From positions 1 through 8,979 of the forward strand of contig JBPEXY010000138.1 of NCBI GenBank assembly GCA_052031065.1: DNA of 8,979 bases, given 5' to 3'. The stretch is from JBPEXY01 sp052031065. Lineage in GTDB: Bacteria; Pseudomonadota; Gammaproteobacteria; Immundisolibacterales; Immundisolibacteraceae. The number at the start of each line of letters is the position of its first letter. The stretch's first letter is position 1. Of this stretch, positions 1 to 6,071 are shown one piece after another. Below the pieces are notes generated by a model. The model worked only from the letters and a program-made list of their open reading frames with translations, was not told the DNA's origin and did no database searches. The position numbers and the translations under genes were made by a program.

Positions 1-14
1 TGGAGACGGCTGAT

Positions 15-416
15 TCATTCTTCGCGGTCGGTCAGTTCCAGTGATACCGAGTTAATGCAGTAGCGCAGGCCGGTCTGCTCCTGCGGACCGTCTGGAAAGA
101 TATGGCCGAGGTGGGCATCGCAACGGCTGCAATGGACTTCGGTGCGCACCATGCCATAGCTGTTATCGGTATGAGTGCCGACATGTTCGTCGCTGATCGG
201 CGCCCAGAAACTCGGCCAGCCGGTCCCGGAATCAAATTTCGCCGCCGAGTCAAACAGCGGTTCACCACAGCAGCTACAGCGGTAAACGCCGTCTTCCTTG
301 GTGTCCCAGTACTGGCCGGTAAAGGCGCGCTCTGTGCCGGCCCTGCGGCACACTTCATACTGCTCTGGAGATAGTTCCTCGCGCCACTGTTCGTCACTCT
401 TTTCGACTTTTTTCAT
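15..416 (-). CDS. msrB: Peptide-methionine (R)-S-oxide reductase MsrB
   Basis: This enzyme reduces the R epimer of methionine sulfoxide in proteins, repairing oxidative damage. The 133-residue product is the usual length of a stand-alone cytoplasmic MsrB. Structural zinc cysteines are visible as two CxxC pairs (C47/C50 and C96/C99). The GTGWPSF block lies at 64-70, HLGHIF at 102-107, and the catalytic cysteine is C120 in RYCIN. The position before GWPSF, where E. coli MsrB has a cysteine, is Thr65 here, so the resolving step probably uses another cysteine or thioredoxin directly; this variant is common in the family. An upstream in-frame start at 467 would add 17 residues. I chose 416 because AGGA lies 8 nt before this ATG and the protein then starts like other MsrBs (MKKVEKSDEQWREELSPEQY). 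No export signal is seen. It is transcribed divergently from the carrier gene, and its partner msrA is not in the window. Confidence 0.97.
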   Translation of the reverse strand: MKKVEKSDEQWREELSPEQYEVCRRAGTERAFTGQYWDTKEDGVYRCSCCGEPLFDSAAKFDSGTGWPSFWAPISDEHVGTHTDNSYGMVRTEVHCSRCDAHLGHIFPDGPQEQTGLRYCINSVSLELTDREE

Positions 417-470
417 GTTCTGTTCCTGTGTATCTGTTTCATTGGCAAGGGGTTGAAACTGAAGCACACG

Positions 471-499
471 ATTGTTGCGCAGCGGCAGGCTCTTGTCAC
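471..499 (-). promoter_or_regulatory. Candidate sigma-70 promoter of msrB
   Basis: Read on the minus strand, GTGACA (499 to 494, five of six matches to the -35 consensus) is followed after exactly 17 nt by AACAAT (476 to 471, four of six matches to -10). Transcription would start near 464, giving a leader of about 47 nt with AGGA just ahead of the msrB ATG. This is motif matching only, without experimental support. No OxyR-type site was recognised. Confidence 0.4.
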
Positions 500-512
500 T
501 TCACGGCTCATC

Positions 513-595
513 AAGGAGGTGCATTGATCACCATGAAGATGGAGTTGAATCAGAATCGGCTAATATGCGGCCGTTACGGCGGGTTATTGTATTAA
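513..595 (+). other. Strong Shine-Dalgarno with possible 20-residue leader ORF
   Basis: A near-perfect ribosome binding sequence, AAGGAGGT (513-520), lies in the msrB/carrier intergenic region. It precedes ATG at 533, which opens a 20-codon frame (MKMELNQNRLICGRYGGLLY) ending in TAA at 593-595, 30 nt before the carrier gene. The 12-nt gap between the Shine-Dalgarno sequence and this ATG is longer than ideal. TTG at 524, in the same frame, is too close. The ORF could be a leader peptide, a decayed gene start or chance. The stretch also holds the near-palindrome GCCGTTACGGC (570-580). No peptide family is recognised. Confidence 0.15.
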
Positions 596-625
596 ATACG
601 GATCTATCGAGAGTGGAGAGAGAAC

Positions 626-1546
626 ATGTACGAACGGCTGGTACCGATATTCCTGATCCTGCTTGCCGGGGTTGTCTGGAAACGGTTGCAACCGGGGGGT
701 ATTCCGGTGGCAGATATTCGTGGCGCCCTCAACTCGCTGGTCATCAACCTGCTGGCACCGGCACTGATACTGAATGTGTTTCTCACCTCGTCGCCGGATC
801 TCACCCTGTTGAAGGTGCCGCTGGCCGGGGTGGTGGTGATCGTCGCCGGTATGGTCGCCTGTCTGCTGCTGTTCGGGGCGATGGAAAAACTCGGCTGGAT
901 CACCCGTCCACAGGCGGGCGCGCTGATTCTGGCGACCGCATTTGGTAATGGTCTGGGGGCCGCAGTGCCGGTTATCGAAGGGCTCTACGGTGCGGCAGAG
1001 TCGATCCGCGTGCCGATGCTCTATGACCTGCTCGCCACTATTCCAATCGTCTGGTCCGTCGGAGTGATGCTGGTGGCTCGCTACGGCAGCGAGGGGCCGC
1101 CAGCAGGCATGGGGCTGGTGTTCCTGAAACTGCCGCCGTTCTGGACCCTGCTGGTGGCGATTGGTTTGAACCTCTCCGGGGTCACCCTGCCGGAAAGTGT
1201 CGGTAGTGCCGTTGCCAGTCTCGGCATGGCGGCGGTGCCGCTGCTGCTGTTTCTGGTCGGCACCACCTTCGACCTGAGCAATCCAAGACTGCTACTGATC
1301 GCCCTGCCGGCACTGGTGGTAAAACTGGTCGGTGGCGCAGCAGCGGGCTATTTTGCGGCCAGCGCCCTGGGGCTGGAGGGCGAACTGCTGGGCGCAACCG
1401 TGATCACCGCCGCGGCACCCTCGATTGCGGTGGGCATTGCGCTGAGTGAGCGGTTCAAGCTCGACTCAGCGCTGTTTAGTACCGTGATGACCCTGACGAC
1501 AGTGGGCTATGTATTGATTGCGCCCTATTTGCAACAAGCCTTCTAA
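626..1546 (+). CDS. AEC-family (auxin efflux carrier-like) transporter
   Basis: This is an integral inner-membrane carrier of 306 residues, the normal size for bacterial AEC-family members, which share the PIN/AEC fold and move small organic anions such as dicarboxylates. About ten hydrophobic segments are visible, near residues 4-18, 36-54, 65-85, 97-118, 130-151, 172-187, 197-213, 221-247, 255-273 and 284-303. Family hallmarks are the NLLAPALILNVF segment (41-52), with a helix-breaking proline after an Asn, and the small-residue stretch ITAAAPSIAVGIALSERF (260-277) near the C-terminus. A GGAGAGAG-type ribosome site precedes the ATG. The substrate cannot be read from sequence; auxin is unlikely in a bacterium. 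It stands alone on this strand, 69 nt before the autotransporter-like gene, with no terminator seen between them. I found no convincing -35/-10 pair upstream. Confidence 0.9.
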   Translation: MYERLVPIFLILLAGVVWKRLQPGGIPVADIRGALNSLVINLLAPALILNVFLTSSPDLTLLKVPLAGVVVIVAGMVACLLLFGAMEKLGWITRPQAGALILATAFGNGLGAAVPVIEGLYGAAESIRVPMLYDLLATIPIVWSVGVMLVARYGSEGPPAGMGLVFLKLPPFWTLLVAIGLNLSGVTLPESVGSAVASLGMAAVPLLLFLVGTTFDLSNPRLLLIALPALVVKLVGGAAAGYFAASALGLEGELLGATVITAAAPSIAVGIALSERFKLDSALFSTVMTLTTVGYVLIAPYLQQAF

Positions 1547-1615
1547 TCTGCCTTTGCAGTATAGAAATAAACGTGTAAGTTAGGGAGGAATAACTCTCGG
1601 AAAAGGACTTCGCAA

Positions 1616-3106
1616 ATGTTTCGCCTCCTCCCAAACTCGCTCGGTCACTGCGGCCATTGGGCTTTTAGGCTATGGGTGGTATTTCTCTGTTGTTCGCCGG
1701 CGCTTTCCGCCGGCACTATCTCCGCCGGCACTTTTTCGGCCGCCACTGTGACGGGATTTACAGTGACCTTTAGTCTTTCAGGTGATCTTACCGTCGATCA
1801 TCCTGACGGTATTACGGCCACTACAGTTGGCAATAGTGTTGAATTCACCAGTGGTGGCGAAACTGCATCGATCACCTTTGTCAACAATATTTTTAGCGTC
1901 TCGGTCCTTTCTGCCGACGCGGTTTTGTTGAGCGCTTTCGATGGGGTTTCTTCGCTTCAAGCAGACGGCGTACTACACCTAAACGCTGAAGGTACCGGGG
2001 GTGGGAATCTCTTCCTTACATTCGGCGGAACACTAGTCGCCGTTGCCGGGGGCTTTGAGGTCACGTCGGCGGCCGGGGCATTCGGAACGGGTTATTTTTT
2101 TCCTGGCGAATCGCTACCCATAGGACCCTCGGTAAACCTGTCGGGCACCATCAGTATCGTTTTACCCCCTGTTATCACGCTCGCAGACGCTACCCAGAGT
2201 ATCGTCAGTACCTCTGTCGCCGGTGGGTTGGTGATGTCCTCAATCAGTACGGTCCTCAACGGCGCCCACAGCCGTCCGTTGTCCAGATTAGTGGATAAGG
2301 GTGAAAAAACCGGCTGGGTCGCTGGTGACTGGGGCGTAGACCACCACGACTCTCGTCACGGCGACCTGGGGCTGGCCGAAGTGGGAATGGGTTATCACTT
2401 TGGCTTTGCTCAGATAAATCTGGCACTGGGAAAAACCTGGTCTGACCAGGACACCCTGCTGGGTGGCTCTATCGAGGCAGACGGTAAATTTGTGATGGTG
2501 GAGGGGATTATCCCCGTGGCGGGTATTGATGGCCTCCACGCCACCGTGACCGGTTACCGTCACTGGGGGGATGTGGACCTGGAGCGCGGTTATATCAACG
2601 CCGGTACACCTGACTTTTCCACCGCCAGCCCGGATAGCCGTACCTGGGGCCTGCGCGCCCGACTCGACTGGCAAAATGCCTTCTCGTGGCGAAACGCTGA
2701 CTACACTCCCTACGTGGATTTAAGTTACAGCGACTCGCACCTGGATAGTTTTACCGAAGTGGGCGGTGCCTTCCCCGCCTTCTTTGATGACAAAGATGAA
2801 GAGATCACCGAACTACGCTTGGGGGTGAATGGTGAACTACCGCTGTTTTCTGATCGTGTCCGCCTGCTGGGTAATCTGGAAGCTGCCCACCGGTTTGACG
2901 ATGATGGCAGCCGCACCTCAGGCCAGTTGATTGGCCTGTTTAGTTTTGATCTGCCTGGGACTGATTACGACCAAAACTGGTTTAAAGCGGGTATTGGTGT
3001 CGAAGGTAACCTTGGCAATGGCAAGGCCTCGCTGATGATCAACGGTACCACCGAGGGTGAAATGCCCAGCGCCTGGGCGGCTTTTGCTTATCAGGTGAGG
3101 TTTTAG
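1616..3106 (+). CDS. Autotransporter-domain outer-membrane protein with short passenger
   Basis: The 496-residue product has the layout of a small type Va autotransporter. The N-terminus (to about residue 31, SPALSA) looks like a Sec signal peptide with an extended n-region and the core LWVVFLCC. Residues 32-185 are a passenger rich in Ser, Thr, Gly and Val, with beta-like alternation, opening with an SAGTI/SAGTF/SAATV five-residue motif series. Residues 188-228 form a linker helix. Residues 231-496 are a beta-barrel of the autotransporter domain type: alternating aromatic strands (GWVAGDWGVDHH; YTPYVDLSYSDS) and a terminal strand ending in Phe (AAFAYQVRF), the signal read by the BAM complex. 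No protease, lipase or adhesin active-site motif is visible in the passenger, which is much shorter than typical ones, so its role is unknown. AAAAGGA sits 8 nt before the ATG; a second purine tract (GGGAGGA, 1583-1589) lies further upstream. The passenger codons look more AT-rich than the barrel codons. Confidence 0.85.
   Translation: MFRLLPNSLGHCGHWAFRLWVVFLCCSPALSAGTISAGTFSAATVTGFTVTFSLSGDLTVDHPDGITATTVGNSVEFTSGGETASITFVNNIFSVSVLSADAVLLSAFDGVSSLQADGVLHLNAEGTGGGNLFLTFGGTLVAVAGGFEVTSAAGAFGTGYFFPGESLPIGPSVNLSGTISIVLPPVITLADATQSIVSTSVAGGLVMSSISTVLNGAHSRPLSRLVDKGEKTGWVAGDWGVDHHDSRHGDLGLAEVGMGYHFGFAQINLALGKTWSDQDTLLGGSIEADGKFVMVEGIIPVAGIDGLHATVTGYRHWGDVDLERGYINAGTPDFSTASPDSRTWGLRARLDWQNAFSWRNADYTPYVDLSYSDSHLDSFTEVGGAFPAFFDDKDEEITELRLGVNGELPLFSDRVRLLGNLEAAHRFDDDGSRTSGQLIGLFSFDLPGTDYDQNWFKAGIGVEGNLGNGKASLMINGTTEGEMPSAWAAFAYQVRF
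1696..1736 (+). promoter_or_regulatory. Two mutually exclusive GC-rich hairpins, second with a T tract
   Basis: Inside the end of the signal-peptide coding region, GCCGGCG (1696-1702) pairs perfectly with CGCCGGC (1708-1714) over a 5-nt loop. The second arm can instead pair, through GCCGGC (1709-1714), with GCCGGC (1724-1729), followed by ACTTTTT (1730-1736), which resembles an intrinsic terminator. The geometry is that of an attenuator. It may equally be a by-product of repeated Ser-Ala-Gly-Thr codons: TCCGCCGGCACT occurs twice, 15 nt apart, at 1706 and 1721. Confidence 0.2.
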
Positions 3107-3129
3107 CTGTAGGTATCTGAAATGGTTGC

Positions 3130-3537
3130 TCAAGTGTTGCCTGGATACCGCTCTAATGACATTGCCGTGTCTGCAAATGCCTCGAGTAGCTTTTTGTCCG
3201 CTGTGATTAAGGGCACCTGCAGCTGCTGGGCCAGTGCGACAAATTCACAATCGTAGGCAGAACAGCTACTTGATCTGACCAGGTCCATGACCTGTGTCGA
3301 GGAGATATGGTATTCGTTGCCGGCGAGTAACTGCTCGGCCTGCGCCAGGATGACCAGAACATCATCAAAGCTCAGCAGGTCGTTGCGCAGGTATTGGCTG
3401 AGAACACTTCTGAATTCACTCCGCCATAAAACAGGTGATGCCCATATTGGGTCGGCCTCTAAAAGCTGGGCGACCTGTTGTGACCGATCACCGGTTAGAT
3501 AGAGATACGCGATGATATTGGTATCGACGACGATCAT
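3130..3537 (-). CDS. vapC: PIN-domain ribonuclease toxin, VapC/FitB type
   Basis: This is the toxin of a type II toxin-antitoxin module, a small Mg2+-dependent endoribonuclease of the PIN family held inactive by its antitoxin. The 135 residues are normal length. The acidic active-site set is complete: D5 in VVDTNIIAY, E41 in WRSEFRSVL, D96 (with E98 nearby) in SAYDCEFVALA, and D114 in LITADKKLL, so the protein should be catalytically competent. Its ATG overlaps the antitoxin stop as ATGA (4 nt), which implies translational coupling with the antitoxin made first. The stop lies 24 nt from the end of the convergent autotransporter gene, and no terminator is seen between them. Target RNA cannot be predicted; VapC relatives often cleave initiator tRNA or 23S rRNA. 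Confidence 0.93.
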   Translation of the reverse strand: MIVVDTNIIAYLYLTGDRSQQVAQLLEADPIWASPVLWRSEFRSVLSQYLRNDLLSFDDVLVILAQAEQLLAGNEYHISSTQVMDLVRSSSCSAYDCEFVALAQQLQVPLITADKKLLEAFADTAMSLERYPGNT

Positions 3538-3776
3538 GGCCGGCCATGATTTTTTGCGGCGATCAACTGCTCCTCATTAATGGGGTGAGCAGCCGTTTTT
3601 TCCCGTAATTGGGCGGCGGTGGCCAGGTGTGCAGCGATGTCAATTTTGTGGGTACCCAACGCCTGTTCTACACAGTAGATAAATTCGCTGTTCAAGCTGC
3701 GATGATGTGCTTTGGCCGCGATTTTTAGCTGATTGTAGAGGCTGTCAGGAATGTTCTTGATAGTGAGCGCTGGCAT
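3534..3776 (-). CDS. vapB: Ribbon-helix-helix antitoxin, VapB/FitA type
   Basis: This 80-residue antitoxin pairs with the PIN toxin that overlaps it by 4 nt. The N-terminal half (MPALTIKNIPDSLYNQLKIA and what follows to about residue 41) reads as an Arc/FitA-like ribbon-helix-helix domain: a short beta-strand (ALTIKNIP), then two helices separated by HHRSLNSEF. Dimers of this fold insert the strand in the DNA major groove. The C-terminal half, with helical AHLATAAQLREKTAA followed by an extended tail, should wrap and block the toxin. I chose the ATG at 3776 because GGAG lies 6 nt upstream on the minus strand. A longer start (TTG at 3800) would lie inside the operator. The complex probably represses its own promoter through the half-sites at 3791-3822. 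Assignment to FitA rather than another RHH antitoxin class is by sequence feel, so the symbol is generic. Confidence 0.9.
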   Translation of the reverse strand: MPALTIKNIPDSLYNQLKIAAKAHHRSLNSEFIYCVEQALGTHKIDIAAHLATAAQLREKTAAHPINEEQLIAAKNHGRP

Positions 3777-3790
3777 GGGTGACTCCAGAG

Positions 3791-3822
3791 TTAAAACCAA
3801 TATGGTTTCATAATGGTTTTAA
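3791..3822. promoter_or_regulatory. Toxin-antitoxin operator: three AAACCA/TGGTTT half-sites
   Basis: TTAAAACCA (3791-3799) and TGGTTTTAA (3814-3822) form a perfect 9-nt inverted repeat. Between them a third half-site, TGGTTT (3803-3808), forms a tighter perfect palindrome with the first (AAACCA, ATA, TGGTTT). The two TGGTTT copies are direct repeats 11 bp apart, one helical turn. Overlap with the -10 element and the region just downstream of it fits binding of the RHH antitoxin-toxin complex for autoregulation. The binding itself is inferred. Confidence 0.75.
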
Positions 3823-3838
3823 CCGCAGTTGTTGTCAA
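3810..3838 (-). promoter_or_regulatory. Promoter of the vapBC module
   Basis: On the minus strand a perfect -35 TTGACA (3838 to 3833) is separated by exactly 17 nt from CATTAT (3815 to 3810, four of six -10 matches). Transcription should start near 3803, about 26 nt before the antitoxin ATG. The -10 overlaps the distal operator half-site, so bound repressor would block polymerase. The -35 lies 13 nt beyond the stop of the upstream hydrolase gene, so the module can be expressed independently of it. Confidence 0.75.
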
Positions 3839-3851
3839 TATTTATCCGGAC

Positions 3852-4826
3852 TCAAGCCCAGGACTTTAAGAACTCCACGCACTGCTGTTCGGCCCAGTAG
3901 CGTCCCGACGGATGTCGTTGCATAAAACTGACATGGCCGCCGTGGCGGCTGTATTGCAGTGTCACCTGGTCGCTGACTTCATCAACGCCTGGAAAACAGC
4001 CGGGGCTAAGCAGTGGGTCATCACCGGCGCTAAGCAGCAGGGCCGGATAGTTAATCTCACCTAAAAACTGCCGCGAGCTGCTCTGCCGATAATAATCCTC
4101 GGCGCCATCAAAGCCGTGAAGCGGGGCGGTATAGCGATGATCAAACTCCCATACGCTGCGGCAGCGGGGCAGTTGGTCCACCCCCAGAGCCTGTTTGACC
4201 AAATCGCCCTTGGCGATCATCTTGCCCTGCAGCGAGCGCAGAAAGCGCCACTGATATAGCCAGTTCTGCGCCTGGTTAAGCCGGTCACAACAACCCGCCA
4301 GGTCAACCGGCGGCGATATGGCCACCCCGCCCCGCAGCTGGGCAGGACGGCTGTCGTTTGGCTCGCCCAGATACTTAAGCACCAGATTGCCACCCAGACT
4401 AAACCCAACCAGCACCAGATGCCGATATTGATCTGCAGATAACACCTGCCCAATCACCTCGGCCAGATCATCGGTAGCACCGCTGTGGTAACTGCGAGCC
4501 AGCCGGTTTGGTTCGCCGCTGCACCCGCGAAAATGGTAGGCCACCACGTCCCAGCCAGCGCGCAGACAGGCGCGCGCCATGCCCTTCATATAGTGGGTGT
4601 CGCTGCTGCCTTCGAGGCCGTGGCAGAGCAACACCAGGCGTTGATGGTCGCCGGTCAGCCAGTCGAGGTCGATAAAATCCCCATCTGCCGTATCAATGCG
4701 CTGGCGCTGCCAGTGGATACCCTCAACACGGCGCAGCAGGGTTGGCACAATGGTCTGGTAATGGCCGAATCGATGCAGGCCGGTAGCCGTGTAGGGATTG
4801 CTGTTAACGTCAGTATGTCTGGGCAT
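3852..4826 (-). CDS. yheT: YheT-type alpha/beta hydrolase
   Basis: This is a predicted cytoplasmic serine hydrolase of the YheT/UPF0017 group (alpha/beta hydrolase fold); the physiological substrate of the family is not established. The 324 residues are close to the E. coli YheT length. Group hallmarks are HYQTIVP (22-28; HLQT in relatives), the oxyanion-side HGLEGS (69-74), FRGCSGEPNR (99-108), YHSG (113-116), the nucleophile elbow GFSLGGN (141-147) with Ser143, the acid in AGDDPLL (Asp270), and the catalytic His298 in HGGHVSF. The triad is therefore complete. Start 4826 gives the expected N-terminus, but no strong Shine-Dalgarno sequence precedes it. The gene is divergent from the thiolase-fold gene (78 nt apart) and ends 13 nt before the vapBC -35 element. 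Esterase or thioesterase activity is possible; I cannot choose between them. Confidence 0.93.
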   Translation of the reverse strand: MPRHTDVNSNPYTATGLHRFGHYQTIVPTLLRRVEGIHWQRQRIDTADGDFIDLDWLTGDHQRLVLLCHGLEGSSDTHYMKGMARACLRAGWDVVAYHFRGCSGEPNRLARSYHSGATDDLAEVIGQVLSADQYRHLVLVGFSLGGNLVLKYLGEPNDSRPAQLRGGVAISPPVDLAGCCDRLNQAQNWLYQWRFLRSLQGKMIAKGDLVKQALGVDQLPRCRSVWEFDHRYTAPLHGFDGAEDYYRQSSSRQFLGEINYPALLLSAGDDPLLSPGCFPGVDEVSDQVTLQYSRHGGHVSFMQRHPSGRYWAEQQCVEFLKSWA

Positions 4827-4847
4827 GGCGAGGATTCTAACTACAAT
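4820..4847 (+). promoter_or_regulatory. Candidate promoter of the thiolase-DUF35 run
   Basis: TACAAT (4842-4847, five of six -10 matches) lies 16 nt after TGGGCA (4820-4825, four of six -35 matches). Transcription would begin near 4854, at the first of the three 13-nt repeats. The -35 overlaps the start codon of the divergent hydrolase gene, so the two genes would interfere. The -35 match is modest and the call tentative. Confidence 0.3.
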
Positions 4848-4852
4848 AGCCG

Positions 4853-4891
4853 GCTGTGGAATTCAGCTGTGAATTTCAGCTGTGGGATTCA
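4853..4891 (+). repeat. Three abutting 13-nt direct repeats
   Basis: GCTGTGGAATTCA (4853-4865), GCTGTGAATTTCA (4866-4878) and GCTGTGGGATTCA (4879-4891) lie head to tail with no spacer, differing only in the four bases after GCTGTG. They fill the space between the candidate -10 and the thiolase Shine-Dalgarno sequence (GGGGAG, 4892-4897). They could arise by slippage or form a tandem protein or RNA-binding site. Because 13 is not a multiple of the helical pitch, sites would rotate around the DNA. Confidence 0.85.
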
Positions 4892-4904
4892 GGGGAGTTG
4901 ACCC

Positions 4905-6071
4905 ATGTCGTTAAAGGGCAGTGCCGCCATCGTCGGAATTGCGGAGATGGCGCCGCAGAAAAAACCGGAGGGTAAAACCTCTCTGGGTATTATTGCGCAG
5001 ATGGCGCGTGAGGCGATCGCCGATGCCGGTCTGGAGAAAGGCCAGATTGATGGCCTGTTAACCGCCGCTTCGTTAAGTGATTTTGCCATGCTCTGGCCAT
5101 CAGCGGTGGTGGAGTATCTTCACCTGAAGCCGCGCTATTTCGACCAGGTTGAACTGGGCGGTGCCTCCAGCGCCGCAATGGTCTGGCGTGCCGCTGCGGC
5201 GATTGAGGCCGGCATGTGTGAAACCGTACTCTGTGTGATCGGCGATACCTGGGACAGCCGCCTGTTCATGGAGAACCCGCCGCCGTTCCCGGCCACCGAG
5301 GCGGAGTTTGATGCCCCTTACGGGCTGGCCGGCGCCAACCCCGGTTATGCGCTGATTGCGCAGCGCCATATGCACGAGTTTGGCACTAAAGCCGAGCAGC
5401 TGGCGAAGGTCGCTGTTGATCAGCGCACCAATGCCTGTGCCAACCCGCTGGCACTGTTCGGTGACAAGCCGATCACCATTGATGATGTGCTCAGCTCGCG
5501 AATGATTGCCGAGCCGCTACACCTGCTGGAAATTGTCAGCCCGGCCACCGGTGGCGGTGCTTTTATCGTTACCCGCGCTGATCTGGCGCGGCGTGGCCGA
5601 AACCGGCCGGTCTACCTGCTCGGTGCTGGCGAAGCGGGGGAGCACTCCAGTGTCACCCGTGCGCCAAACATCACCCATTCACTGGTAAAACCGGCGTCGG
5701 AACGGGCCTTCAGAATGGCTGGAATCACACCCGATCAGGTCGATTTCGTTCAGCCCTATGACTGCTACACCATCACCGTGCTGGTCACCCTTGAGGATGC
5801 CGGTTTCTGCAAAAAGGGTGAGGGTGGTCCGTTTGTCGCCGAGCATGACCTCACCTGGTGCGGTGACCTGCCCTGCAACACCCATGGTGGGCAACTGTCG
5901 TTCGGCCAGCCGGGAATTGCCGGGGGCATGAGTCATGTGATTGAGGGGGTGCGACAGCTGATGGGGCGGGGTGGGGAGCGTCAGATCGCCGATGCCAGCC
6001 TCGGTTATGTGAATGGTAATGGAGGCATCATGGCCGAACAGTGCAGCTTGATTCTGGGGTTGGAGCCATGA
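4905..6071 (+). CDS. Thiolase-fold protein, SCP-x/Ltp2 lipid-transfer type (probable aldolase)
   Basis: The 388-residue product has the thiolase fold but not thiolase chemistry. The start (AAIVGIAE, 7-14; then GLLTAAS) is that of the SCP-x thiolase/acetyl-CoA acetyltransferase-like group. Where classical thiolases carry the nucleophilic Cys, this protein reads ELGGASSAAMV (83-93), with no Cys. The second catalytic Cys near the C-terminus is replaced in VNGNGGIMAEQ (369-379). The histidine motif NTHGGQLSFGQPG (325-337) is kept, as are Tyr-rich segments QPYDCYTITV (283-292) and LGYVNG (366-371). Loss of both cysteines with retained Tyr and His is what steroid side-chain retro-aldolases of the Ltp2 type show. 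The ATGA overlap with a DUF35 gene fits their known obligate partnership. Cytoplasmic; GGGGAG lies 7 nt before the ATG. The exact substrate is unknown, and a fatty-acyl or other CoA ester remains possible. Confidence 0.88.
   Translation: MSLKGSAAIVGIAEMAPQKKPEGKTSLGIIAQMAREAIADAGLEKGQIDGLLTAASLSDFAMLWPSAVVEYLHLKPRYFDQVELGGASSAAMVWRAAAAIEAGMCETVLCVIGDTWDSRLFMENPPPFPATEAEFDAPYGLAGANPGYALIAQRHMHEFGTKAEQLAKVAVDQRTNACANPLALFGDKPITIDDVLSSRMIAEPLHLLEIVSPATGGGAFIVTRADLARRGRNRPVYLLGAGEAGEHSSVTRAPNITHSLVKPASERAFRMAGITPDQVDFVQPYDCYTITVLVTLEDAGFCKKGEGGPFVAEHDLTWCGDLPCNTHGGQLSFGQPGIAGGMSHVIEGVRQLMGRGGERQIADASLGYVNGNGGIMAEQCSLILGLEP

Noticed and set aside
472..948. A 158-codon plus-strand frame overlapping the start of the carrier gene
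   Set aside because: It begins at a TTG without a fitting ribosome site, and its residues are Arg/Gly-rich shadow-type sequence in the wrong frame relative to the AEC protein.
1547..1615. Possible promoter TTGCAG (1554-1559) with TAAGTT (1576-1581) before the autotransporter gene
   Set aside because: The -10 matches only three of six consensus bases and the spacer is 16 nt; too weak to annotate.
3107..3129. Possible bidirectional terminator between the convergent autotransporter and toxin genes
   Set aside because: No stem of useful length and no T tract on either strand in these 23 nt.
4485..4901. A 138-codon plus-strand frame opposite the hydrolase start, running into the repeat region
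   Set aside because: It is opposite the GCSGEPNR-encoding part of yheT and its C-terminal end is simply the tandem repeat translated.
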